Of a stretch of DNA of 28,073 bases, positions 1 to 5,672 are shown in pieces. The stretch's first letter is position 1. Each line of letters begins with the position of its first letter. The stretch comes from CAZKFG01 sp964551985. Its GTDB lineage: Bacteria; Bacillota; Negativicutes; Acidaminococcales; JAISLQ01. Made by a program: the position numbers and the translations under genes. The DNA is taken from contig CAZKFG010000027.1 in assembly GCA_964551985.1 (NCBI GenBank), forward strand, positions 1 to 28,073. Direction: 5' to 3'. The notes below the pieces were generated by a model that ran no database searches, was not told the DNA's origin, and saw only the letters and a program-made list of their open reading frames with translations.

Positions 1-1
1 C

Positions 2-346
2 TTAAGATTTCCTGAGATGTTTAGGCAAATGGCTATAAAGGGAGCTAAGGTCATATTTTTACCTGCCGAGTGGCCAACTGTCAGAGGAGATGTTTGGCGG
101 CTTTTAATTCAAGCTAGAGCGGTAGAGAGTCAAATTTATATGTGTGCGGTCAATTGTACAGGTGATTTTAGAGGTCAGAGCTTTTATGGTCACTCTATGA
201 TTGTTTCGCCAGAAGGTAAAATAATTGTTGAAGCAGCTGATACAGAGCAGGTTGTTTATGCTAAAATAGATTTAGATGTTGTTGACAAAACAAGACAGAC
301 TCTGAGTGTTTTAAAAGATGTGCGAGAGGAGATATACAAGATATGA
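2..346 (+). CDS. Carbon-nitrogen hydrolase (nitrilase superfamily), C-terminal part
   Basis: Partial gene: the reading frame is open from base 2, so the start lies upstream of the window. The first visible residues, LRFPEMFRQ, match the segment right after the catalytic cysteine of nitrilase-superfamily amidohydrolases (family pattern C-Y-D-L-R-F-P-E), so the cysteine itself should lie just outside the window. The following stretch (IFLPAEWP, then W..L..ARA.E.Q.Y...VN, then G.S...SP.G) is the usual C-terminal half of the alpha-beta-beta-alpha fold. These enzymes cleave C-N bonds of amides such as omega-amides or carbamoyl compounds; the substrate cannot be read from this part. The stop overlaps the aroE start (ATGA), so the two are probably translationally coupled. 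Family is confident, exact function is not. Confidence 0.85.
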   Translation, partial: LRFPEMFRQMAIKGAKVIFLPAEWPTVRGDVWRLLIQARAVESQIYMCAVNCTGDFRGQSFYGHSMIVSPEGKIIVEAADTEQVVYAKIDLDVVDKTRQTLSVLKDVREEIYKI

Positions 347-1191
347 TTTCTGGCAAAACAAAATTAGTTGCTATTTTTGGCTATCCAGTTAGTCATTCGC
401 TATCGCCTGCTATGCAAAATGTTGTTTTAGATCAAGCTAAATTAGATTGTGTATATGTTCCTTTGGCAGTAGAACCTAAAGATTTAGCTGATGCTGTGAA
501 AGGTTTTCGTGCAATGGGTTTTGTTGGAGCTAATGTTACCGTTCCGCATAAAGAAGCGATTATGCAATATTTAGACGAAATTGACGACACTGCAAAAAAA
601 ATCGGTGCGGTAAACACAATAGTTGTAAAATCTGGTAAGCTCATAGGTTATAATACAGACATTGGCGGTTTTAGCGCTGCACTACTTAGACATCACTTTG
701 AGCCAATAGATAAAAAGGCAATAGTTTTTGGCGCAGGTGGTGCGGCAAAAGCTGTTGTGCATTCGCTTATTGATGCTGGATGTAAAAATGTCGTAATCGG
801 TGCTAGAAATGCTGATAAAGCTCGTATTTTTGCTCGAAATTTTGAAAGTTTAATTGATATCACAACCTATTGTTGGGATGAAATAGAGTTTCGTCGTGCA
901 CATTGGGATGTCGATTTACTTGTAAATACAACCCCTGTAGGTATGGAAGGTATAAAAGATAAAGCTTTGCCGGCTCATTGGACTGATGTCCCTACAACAG
1001 CTTTTGCAGCTGATATTGTATATAATCCAACTTTGACAACTTTTTTAAGACAAGCACGGCTTAGAGGTTGTAGAGGAATGAATGGACTTGCGATGCTTGT
1101 TGAACAAGGTGCGTTATCATTTGAATTGTGGTTTGGTATTGAACCACACAGAGAAATTATGTATGAGACTGTACTACAAAAAAGTCAATAA
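343..1191 (+). CDS. aroE: Shikimate dehydrogenase (NADP+)
   Basis: A 282-residue protein of normal family length. It reduces 3-dehydroshikimate to shikimate in the cytoplasmic aromatic amino acid pathway. Visible motifs: the shikimate-binding serines in PVSHSLSP (residues 15-22), the catalytic lysine in NVTVPHK (Lys70) with its partner aspartate in NTD (Asp106), the dinucleotide loop GAGGAAKA (130-137), NTTPVGM in the Rossmann domain, and the C-terminal NGLAMLVEQG segment. The start is the ATG in the ATGA overlap with the preceding hydrolase gene. Paralogues such as YdiB or quinate dehydrogenases are similar, but length and motifs fit AroE best. No other aromatic pathway gene is in the window. 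Confidence 0.95.
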   Translation: MISGKTKLVAIFGYPVSHSLSPAMQNVVLDQAKLDCVYVPLAVEPKDLADAVKGFRAMGFVGANVTVPHKEAIMQYLDEIDDTAKKIGAVNTIVVKSGKLIGYNTDIGGFSAALLRHHFEPIDKKAIVFGAGGAAKAVVHSLIDAGCKNVVIGARNADKARIFARNFESLIDITTYCWDEIEFRRAHWDVDLLVNTTPVGMEGIKDKALPAHWTDVPTTAFAADIVYNPTLTTFLRQARLRGCRGMNGLAMLVEQGALSFELWFGIEPHREIMYETVLQKSQ

Positions 1192-1209
1192 TAAAAAGGA
1201 GAGAAAAAT

Positions 1210-1476
1210 ATGGCTGAACTAATTAATTATATGGAAACAATCGTCTTTAACAAGTTGGATGTTCTTTTAAAAAATCAAGAAGATATTTGTAAATGTGAAC
1301 AATGTAGGTTAGATATTGCAGCACTTGCTTTAAATGTATTGCCACCTAGATATGTAGTTACAGATAAAGGTAAAATATATGCTCGAATTGATACATTAGA
1401 GACGCAGTTTGAAATAGATGTACTATTAGCGATAGAAAAAGCAATTCAACTTGTTAGGCAAAATCCAAGACATTAA
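1210..1476 (+). CDS. comFB: ComFB-like late-competence family protein
   Basis: An 88-residue protein matching the ComFB family: an acidic N-terminal helix, a cysteine motif (Cys27, Cys29, Cys32 in C-K-C-E-Q-C) and the signature ALALN.LPPRYVV (residues 38-50). The ATG follows a strong AAAGGAGAG ribosome site. In Bacillus subtilis comFB lies in the comF operon but is not needed for DNA uptake. ComFB-domain proteins have more recently been described as cyclic dinucleotide receptors, so a signalling role is possible; this is family knowledge from memory, not shown by the sequence. Neither comFA nor comFC is nearby. It sits between aroE and a secreted-protein gene, probably in one transcript. Family identification is firm, role unknown. 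Confidence 0.85.
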   Translation: MAELINYMETIVFNKLDVLLKNQEDICKCEQCRLDIAALALNVLPPRYVVTDKGKIYARIDTLETQFEIDVLLAIEKAIQLVRQNPRH

Positions 1477-1490
1477 AAGAGGTTTAAAAA

Positions 1491-2366
1491 ATGTTAAAGA
1501 AACAATATTTAGCAAGTGTATTTTTAGCTTTACTTTTGCTAATTACACAAAATGTCCAGGCAGCACCTGGAACAACAGTTGTAAGCGTAGGAATAGAAAA
1601 TGCTTATGGACAGTTGCCGGAAGTTGACGGATTTAGTGATTTGCAATTGCAAAATACTATTAATGCTAATATTAAAGTTATATTAAATGACTTAAAAGCA
1701 ACCGTTAGAGGGCAAGCAGAATTGAATTACTCTTATGAAGTATTGACAAACACTCAAGAGTTTTTAAGTATACTTGTTAGAGCAGATAGCAATGACCGTT
1801 TTAGTTCAGCTAGAGGGATAAATATAGATTTAAAGACTGGTAATGCCTATAATTTTAACGAACTGTTTAATGCCAATGATGATTTTTTTGCTGCACTTGA
1901 AGGAGTTCTTGGATGGAGACCAGTAGCAGAAACTGCATTTGCAGTTAGCCCTGAAGGATTAGTTTTTATAAACCATACAGGTCAAAGACAAGTAGTAGGT
2001 TATGAAAATATTTTTAAATGGGTTGTTATAAGTAAAGCTGGTTATTACTTAGATGCTTATAGAATAACTAGTAGTGCTGATGGTCGGTTGATAAATATTA
2101 GTGTAGGTAACATGCTAGTTGTTTTATTACAATCGAATAAATCTACTGGCTATGCTTGGCAGATAAAAAATAATGAATATACTAAAATTCTAGAAAGTAT
2201 GGGTACATCATACCTGATTAATTCTACCGCTGTTGGTTCAGGTGGTTGGGAGATGTTTTTGTTTGGTGTAACTCAAAAGGGCGAAGCAACACTTACATTA
2301 GATTATAAAAGAAATTGGGAAACAAAACCTATAAAGACAATAACGATACAAATAGACAGTAAATGA
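1491..2366 (+). CDS. Secreted DUF3298/RsiV-like protein with C-terminal chagasin-type (I42) inhibitor domain
   Basis: A 291-residue exported protein. Residues 1-24 form a signal peptide (KK, a hydrophobic core of A/L/F/I, VQA cleavage site). Residues about 28-200 resemble the DUF4163/DUF3298 module of RsiV and PdaC-like proteins (a conserved pattern of aromatic strands, LKTGNAYNFNELF, and SPEGLVFI). From about 206 to the end there is a second beta domain with the three loops of chagasin/ICP cysteine-protease inhibitors: NKSTGYAW (216-223; family N-P-T-T-G-Y-x-W), GSGGWEMF (249-256; family G-x-G-G) and RNW (274-276; family R-P-W). It may inhibit papain-like proteases outside the membrane or in the periplasm. 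The N-terminal module's role is unknown. Domain calls come from motif recognition and need a profile search. Confidence 0.75.
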   Translation: MLKKQYLASVFLALLLLITQNVQAAPGTTVVSVGIENAYGQLPEVDGFSDLQLQNTINANIKVILNDLKATVRGQAELNYSYEVLTNTQEFLSILVRADSNDRFSSARGINIDLKTGNAYNFNELFNANDDFFAALEGVLGWRPVAETAFAVSPEGLVFINHTGQRQVVGYENIFKWVVISKAGYYLDAYRITSSADGRLINISVGNMLVVLLQSNKSTGYAWQIKNNEYTKILESMGTSYLINSTAVGSGGWEMFLFGVTQKGEATLTLDYKRNWETKPIKTITIQIDSK

Positions 2367-2387
2367 GAAAAATGTGAGAGATAAGAG

Positions 2388-2861
2388 ATGAAAATAAATT
2401 ACAGAACTGCAGTTTTTCAAGATGTTGAACAAATGCACAAGCTATTAAATGATTATGCTCAAGAAGGGCTTATGTTACCACGTTCTAGAAATAATATTTA
2501 CGAGAATATACGCGATTATATTGTGGCAATGGATGAACAAGATAATTTGATTGGTGTTGGTGCTTTGCATATGGTTTGGGATAGATTGGCAGAAGTTCGC
2601 TCTTTAGCGGTAAATAAAAATTATAAAAAACAAGGAATAGGAAAAACGATAGTTGAAAAATTGGAAAAAGCAGGAGAAACGCTGGGTGTGGAGACCCTTT
2701 TTACCCTAACTTATCAGCCTGGTTTTTTTGAAAAATGTGGTTATAGTCAAGTTCCAAACGATTCACTGCCACAAAAAGTGTGGAAAGAATGTATATATTG
2801 TCCTAAATATCCATATTGTGATGAAATAGCATTGATAAAAAAGGCAAAAACTAGCCATTAA
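2388..2861 (+). CDS. GNAT acetyltransferase, short ArgA-like type (possible N-acetylglutamate synthase)
   Basis: A 157-residue single-domain GNAT protein. The acetyl-CoA loop is visible as V..L.V....K.QGIGK (residues 70-86), followed by YQPGFFEKCGY (family: F-Y-x-K-x-G-F/Y). The C-terminus, PQKVWKECIYCPKYPYCDEIAL, with Cys135, Cys138 and Cys144, is typical of the stand-alone short N-acetylglutamate synthases that start arginine synthesis (glutamate + acetyl-CoA to N-acetylglutamate). No other arginine gene is nearby, so the substrate is inferred from sequence type only. The ribosome site is weak (GAGAGATAAGAG). The TAA stop lies in the loop of the terminator that follows, ending the transcription unit. 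Confidence 0.75.
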   Translation: MKINYRTAVFQDVEQMHKLLNDYAQEGLMLPRSRNNIYENIRDYIVAMDEQDNLIGVGALHMVWDRLAEVRSLAVNKNYKKQGIGKTIVEKLEKAGETLGVETLFTLTYQPGFFEKCGYSQVPNDSLPQKVWKECIYCPKYPYCDEIALIKKAKTSH

Positions 2862-2876
2862 GGCTAGTTTTATTGT
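2846..2876 (+). terminator. Intrinsic terminator overlapping the acetyltransferase stop codon
   Basis: Perfect 6-bp stem CTAGCC (2851-2856) / GGCTAG (2862-2867) with loop ATTAA that contains the TAA stop (2859-2861). The stem is extended by A5 on the 5' side and followed by TTTTATTGTTT. Confidence 0.85.
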
Positions 2877-2906
2877 TTGTTTTTAGCTATTAATTTGTGC
2901 TATAAT
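2877..2906 (+). promoter_or_regulatory. Promoter for the YbaK-type deacylase gene
   Basis: -35 TTGTTT (2877-2882), 18-bp spacer, perfect -10 TATAAT (2901-2906) preceded by TGC, which makes an extended -10. It begins directly after the preceding terminator. Predicted start of transcription is near 2913, giving an unusually long leader of about 125 bases. Confidence 0.75.
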
Positions 2907-2920
2907 CAATTTGGCAATAA

Positions 2921-3012
2921 AAAGTTTTAGAGTGAGATAAATTATTTTTTTGTCAGCCTGATAATGATAGCCTAATAAATAGTTTTACTATCACTCTAAG
3001 GCTTTATTTTAT
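2921..3012 (+). promoter_or_regulatory. Structured 5' leader with terminator-like long stem and competing inner hairpin
   Basis: A long-range stem pairs 2921-2935 (AAAGTTTTAGAGTGA) with 2991-3005 (TCACTCTAAGGCTTT): 15 pairs, two of them G-U, followed by a T-rich run (ATTTTATTTT). Inside it, TGATAG (2965-2970) can pair with CTATCA (2988-2993), and ATAGT/ACTAT (2979-2983/2987-2991) forms another hairpin. These share bases 2988-2993 with the long stem, so the structures exclude one another. It could be an attenuator, a riboswitch of unknown ligand or a small RNA end. It lacks the T-box core GGGTGG-N-ACC. No known class recognised. Confidence 0.5.
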
Positions 3013-3038
3013 TTTAATATTATAAAGGTGGAAAATAT

Positions 3039-3518
3039 ATGACTGAACATAATCAAAGTGCACTAGAAAAAGTGCAACAGGCTATAGAAAAATATAGCGA
3101 TTTGAAAATACTTACTTTTAAAGACAATACCGCCACATCAGAACTTGCAGCTAAAGCTTTGGGTGTTGCAGTTGGACAAATAGCTAAATCACTTTGTTTT
3201 GTTAGTAAAGAACAGGCTTTTTTAATTGTTTGCGCTGGCGATAAGAAAATAGATAGCAAAAAATTAGCAAAAACTTTAGGTGCTAAAAAGATAAAATTTG
3301 CAAGTAGCGATACGGTTTTAGAACTTACTGGCTTTACACCAGGAGGAGTTTGTCCATTTGCACTTAAAACTGATATACCAATATATACAGATGAAAGTTT
3401 ATTTGAGTATAATGTGGTATATGTTGCAGCAGGTACAGACAATAGTGCTTTGCCAATACATCCGAAAAAACTACAAGAAATAACAGGCGCAAATAGGATT
3501 GATGCTACAATAAAATAA
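3039..3518 (+). CDS. YbaK/ProX-type aminoacyl-tRNA deacylase
   Basis: A 159-residue single-domain protein of the YbaK/EbsC editing family, which hydrolyses mischarged aminoacyl-tRNAs (Cys-tRNA(Pro) for YbaK, Ala-tRNA for ProX) in the cytoplasm. The conserved catalytic-site lysine appears in GQIAKSLCF (Lys50). The family turn GFTPGGVCPF (98-107) and the later YVAAGTDNSALPIHP segment (about residues 128-142) are present. The ATG follows AAAGGTGG at a normal distance. It stands alone between its own promoter with a structured leader and an intrinsic terminator. Whether it acts on cysteine or alanine cannot be decided by eye; the family assignment is firm. Confidence 0.9.
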   Translation: MTEHNQSALEKVQQAIEKYSDLKILTFKDNTATSELAAKALGVAVGQIAKSLCFVSKEQAFLIVCAGDKKIDSKKLAKTLGAKKIKFASSDTVLELTGFTPGGVCPFALKTDIPIYTDESLFEYNVVYVAAGTDNSALPIHPKKLQEITGANRIDATIK

Positions 3519-3523
3519 TTCTT

Positions 3524-3546
3524 TAGGACTTTAGTCTTATTTTTTA
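3524..3546 (+). terminator. Intrinsic terminator after the deacylase gene
   Basis: Stem TAGGAC (3524-3529) / GTCTTA (3534-3539), one G-U pair, loop TTTA, followed by T6 (3540-3545). It lies 6 bases after the stop codon. Confidence 0.75.
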
Positions 3547-3563
3547 AAAAACAAAAAATAAAA

Positions 3564-3644
3564 ATTACAACATAAAGAAGAAAAAAATATAGTGAACACA
3601 ATATCTTGTGTTGTTGTTGAACTTTTTTCTAAAACCTTTAAAAT
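3564..3644 (+). promoter_or_regulatory. Two candidate promoters upstream of the mraZ terminator/attenuator
   Basis: Candidate A: -35 ATTACA (3564-3569), 18-bp spacer, -10 TATAGT (3588-3593). Candidate B: -35 TTGAAC (3617-3622), 16-bp spacer, -10 TAAAAT (3639-3644). A 7-bp perfect hairpin AACACAA/TTGTGTT (3595-3601/3606-3612) lies between them. Both would direct transcription into the hairpin at 3652-3687. They are partial consensus matches in AT-rich DNA, so confidence is modest. Confidence 0.4.
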
Positions 3645-3651
3645 ACAGGAA

Positions 3652-3687
3652 AAATCCCTCTTTTAAAAAGAAGGGATTTCTTTTTTT
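3652..3687 (+). terminator. Strong intrinsic terminator upstream of mraZ (terminator or attenuator)
   Basis: Perfect 8-bp stem AAATCCCT (3652-3659) / AGGGATTT (3672-3679), with further weak CTTTT/AAAAG pairing inside, then C and T7 (3681-3687). No gene ends just before it: the preceding gene already has a terminator at 3524-3546. It therefore either ends a short untranslated transcript begun in 3588-3650 or attenuates the dcw operon. Confidence 0.7.
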
Positions 3688-3700
3688 GTGTAGAATTTAC

Positions 3701-3730
3701 AAAAAAGTGGTAAAAAGTGGTTTTAAGTGG
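3701..3730 (+). promoter_or_regulatory. Three tandem MraZ-type boxes (AAGTGG, 10-bp period)
   Basis: AAGTGG occurs at 3705-3710, 3715-3720 and 3725-3730, exactly one helical turn apart, in A/T-rich surroundings (AAAAAAGTGG, TAAAAAGTGG, TTTTAAGTGG). This matches the known layout of MraZ operators, direct G-rich repeats at 10-bp period just upstream of mraZ (AAAGTG-type in Mollicutes, TGGG-type in Escherichia coli). A possible -10 (TATATG, 3734-3739) follows immediately with no good -35, which would fit MraZ acting directly on this promoter. The last point is inference. Confidence 0.8.
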
Positions 3731-3766
3731 TTGTATATGAAAAAGGTTGGGAGGTGCGATTGGAAA

Positions 3767-4198
3767 ATGTTTATGGGCGAATATCAACATACTTTAGACG
3801 TTAAAGGTCGCATTATTTTTCCTGTGAAATTTCGTGAGCAACTAGGAGCTAGTTTTGTTGCCACCAAAGGATTGGATGGCTGTTTATTTGTATATGATAA
3901 CCAAGAGTGGCAAATACTAGAAGCAAAATTAAAACAGCTGCCGACAACAAGCAAAGATGCTAGAGCTTTTGCCAGATTTTTTTTCTCCGGTGCTGTACAA
4001 TTAGAGTGTGACAAGCTTGGCAGAGTACTTTTGCCGGCAAGCTTGCGAGAATATGCCAAACTTAGCAAAGATATTGTAACAATAGGTGTAGGCTCTAGAA
4101 TAGAAATTTGGGATAACAATATTTGGACTAAATACAATGAAGAGTCTGACGAGGCTGTAAGTAATATAGCTGAACAGCTAGTTAGTTTGGGTATTTAG
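3767..4198 (+). CDS. mraZ: Transcriptional regulator MraZ
   Basis: A 143-residue protein with two AbrB-like/SpoVT-type repeats. It binds the direct repeats upstream of itself and controls the dcw cluster. The start is the ATG at 3767 (MFMGEYQHTLDVKGRI), preceded at 10 bases by GGGAGGTG (3749-3756). It matches the family's usual N-terminus and length. An in-frame extension to 3608 is open but crosses the terminator and the boxes and is not credible. Key motifs are the two DxxGR turns: LDVKGRIIFPVKFRE near the N-terminus and CDKLGRVLLPASLREYA in the second half. It is the first gene of the division cluster, two bases before rsmH. Confidence 0.95.
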   Translation: MFMGEYQHTLDVKGRIIFPVKFREQLGASFVATKGLDGCLFVYDNQEWQILEAKLKQLPTTSKDARAFARFFFSGAVQLECDKLGRVLLPASLREYAKLSKDIVTIGVGSRIEIWDNNIWTKYNEESDEAVSNIAEQLVSLGI

Positions 4199-4200
4199 CC

Positions 4201-5136
4201 ATGCAAAAAGAATTTATTCATAAAAGTGTTTTGTTAGATGAGACTGTACAAGGGGTTTTAAATAACCTGTCAGGGACTTATGTGGACTGCACATTGGGTG
4301 GTGGCGGTCATAGCTTGGCACTAGGGCAACTTTTAAATAAAGATGCTTTGATAGTGGGCATTGACCAAGACGATGACGCTCTTTGTGCGGCGAAAACAAG
4401 GCTTGCTAATGTTGCTTGTAGAACAATACTTGTTAAAAGTAACTTTAGCAATTTAGATAAAGTTTTAGATGAGTTGGGTATAGAAAAAGTACACGGCTTT
4501 ATTTTCGATCTAGGCGTATCATCATATCAACTGGATACAGCAGAGCGAGGATTTTCTTACATGAATGATGGTCCGCTTGACATGAGAATGGATATTGAAA
4601 TTAAAAATACTGCTTTTGACGTTGTAAATAGCTATAAACAAGAAGATTTGGCAAAACTATTTTGGGAATATGGTGAAGAACGTTGGTCAAAGAGAATAGC
4701 CGAATTTATTGTAAAAGAGCGAAACATAAAGCCTATTGCTAGCACTTTTGAACTTGTGGAAACGATAAAAAAAGCTATACCAAAAGCGGCAAGACAAGAC
4801 GGACCGCATCCGGCTAAAAGAACTTTTCAAGCGATTAGAATAAAGGTTAATAAAGAATTAGAAATACTTGAAAATAGCTTTTCAATTGCAGCAAACAGGC
4901 TTTTTCAAGGAGGTAAAGTAGCTATAATAACTTTTCATTCATTAGAAGATAAGATAGCTAAAACTACTTTAAAACAGATGGCAAAAAACTGTATTTGTCC
5001 GCCGCATATGCCTATATGTACATGCAATCACAAGGCGACATTGAAAAAGCTACAACTAATAGAACCAACTGAACAAGAAATTCAAGAAAATCCAAGAGCG
5101 AGAAGTGCTAAATTACGCTTAGCTACAAGAATATAA
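4201..5136 (+). CDS. rsmH: 16S rRNA (cytosine-1402 N4)-methyltransferase
   Basis: A 311-residue SAM-dependent methyltransferase that modifies C1402 in the 16S rRNA decoding centre (also called MraW). The SAM-binding segment YVDCTLGGGGHS lies at residues 27-38. FDLGVSSYQLD with RGFSYMNDGPLDMRMD, AAR..G..PAKRTFQAIRI and ITFHSLEDK are all typical and in the expected order. A late cysteine cluster (CICPPHMPICTC) and the final NPRARSAKLR are also characteristic. It follows mraZ with a two-base gap, so it is co-transcribed and probably translationally coupled. Length is normal. Confidence 0.97.
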   Translation: MQKEFIHKSVLLDETVQGVLNNLSGTYVDCTLGGGGHSLALGQLLNKDALIVGIDQDDDALCAAKTRLANVACRTILVKSNFSNLDKVLDELGIEKVHGFIFDLGVSSYQLDTAERGFSYMNDGPLDMRMDIEIKNTAFDVVNSYKQEDLAKLFWEYGEERWSKRIAEFIVKERNIKPIASTFELVETIKKAIPKAARQDGPHPAKRTFQAIRIKVNKELEILENSFSIAANRLFQGGKVAIITFHSLEDKIAKTTLKQMAKNCICPPHMPICTCNHKATLKKLQLIEPTEQEIQENPRARSAKLRLATRI

Positions 5137-5151
5137 ATTGAGGAGATTGTT

Positions 5152-5565
5152 ATGTTAGCAAGAAAAATTGATTACGATTACTATAGGTATGAACAATATA
5201 CTTTAAACAATGAATATGAACAACAAGCTATTGAAATGCCTAAAAAAGTTTATAATACAAAACTGCGTTTTAGAGCAAAAGTTTTGGTGTTTATGGTTTT
5301 GTCATTGTATTTTTGTATGGTTATGCGTAGTGATGCTTTTATTCAAAAGGGTAATGAACTTCTTGCAATGAAAAAACAAGAAACAGAAATTACTCGTAAT
5401 ATTGAATACATGCAAATTAATTTAGCGCGTGATAAAGCTCCACAAAGAATAATTGCACTTGCTGAAAAAAATGGTATGGTTTCGGCTAATAAGAATTTGT
5501 ATATAAGTGTAGCATCTACTGAAAAGGTGGATAAAGAAAAACAAATACAAGTTGGGAAAAAATAA
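5152..5565 (+). CDS. FtsL-like division protein (small bitopic coiled-coil protein)
   Basis: A 137-residue protein with a cytoplasmic N-terminal part of about 46 residues rich in Tyr/Glu, one membrane segment (about 47-63, VLVFMVLSLYFCMVM), and an extracytoplasmic part with heptad-like spacing (about 67-95), followed by a stretch typical of FtsL/DivIC ends (RIIALAEKNGMV). Primary sequence is poorly conserved in this family, so the call rests on topology, size and position directly after rsmH, where ftsL sits in most dcw clusters. FtsL joins FtsB/DivIC and FtsQ/DivIB to activate septal wall synthesis. The ATG is preceded by TTGAGGAG. The gene usually next, ftsI/spoVD, is missing here. Confidence 0.75.
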   Translation: MLARKIDYDYYRYEQYTLNNEYEQQAIEMPKKVYNTKLRFRAKVLVFMVLSLYFCMVMRSDAFIQKGNELLAMKKQETEITRNIEYMQINLARDKAPQRIIALAEKNGMVSANKNLYISVASTEKVDKEKQIQVGKK

Positions 5566-5574
5566 TTAAAGATT

Positions 5575-5604
5575 TTGTTTATATAATATGATATAATATA
5601 TAAT
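5575..5604 (+). promoter_or_regulatory. Internal promoter for murE and downstream mur genes
   Basis: -35 TTGTTT (5575-5580), 18-bp spacer, -10 TATAAT (5599-5604), in very AT-rich DNA between the ftsL-like gene and murE. It has the same -35 and spacing as the promoter at 2877-2906. Several other TATAAT-like strings overlap here, so the exact -10 is uncertain. Confidence 0.55.
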
Positions 5605-5622
5605 AATTTTGCTTTAGCAACA

Positions 5623-5651
5623 TAATGGCAGCTTTGAGGCTGTCATTATTT
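5623..5651 (+). terminator. Hairpin in the murE leader (weak terminator or attenuator)
   Basis: Stem TAATGGCAGC (5623-5632) / GCTGTCATTA (5639-5648), ten pairs with one G-U, loop TTTGAG, then only TTTAT. The short T-run suggests partial termination or RNA stability rather than a full stop. It lies between the internal promoter and the murE ribosome site. Confidence 0.45.
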
Positions 5652-5672
5652 ATATGGAAAGAGGCGTTAGCT

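Noticed and set aside
2913..3038. T-box riboswitch upstream of the tRNA-editing gene
   Set aside because: The GGTGG at the ribosome site superficially resembles the T-box core, but the conserved GGGTGG-N-ACC sequence and specifier stem are missing.
3053..3601. Minus-strand open frame of 182 codons opposite the deacylase gene
   Set aside because: It lies antisense to a well-recognised gene, has low-complexity hydrophobic composition and no ribosome site or family resemblance.
3608..3766. In-frame N-terminal extension of mraZ
   Set aside because: The extension crosses the intrinsic terminator and the three MraZ boxes, lacks a ribosome site, and would make MraZ 53 residues longer than the family. 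The ATG at 3767 gives the conserved MFMGEYQH start.
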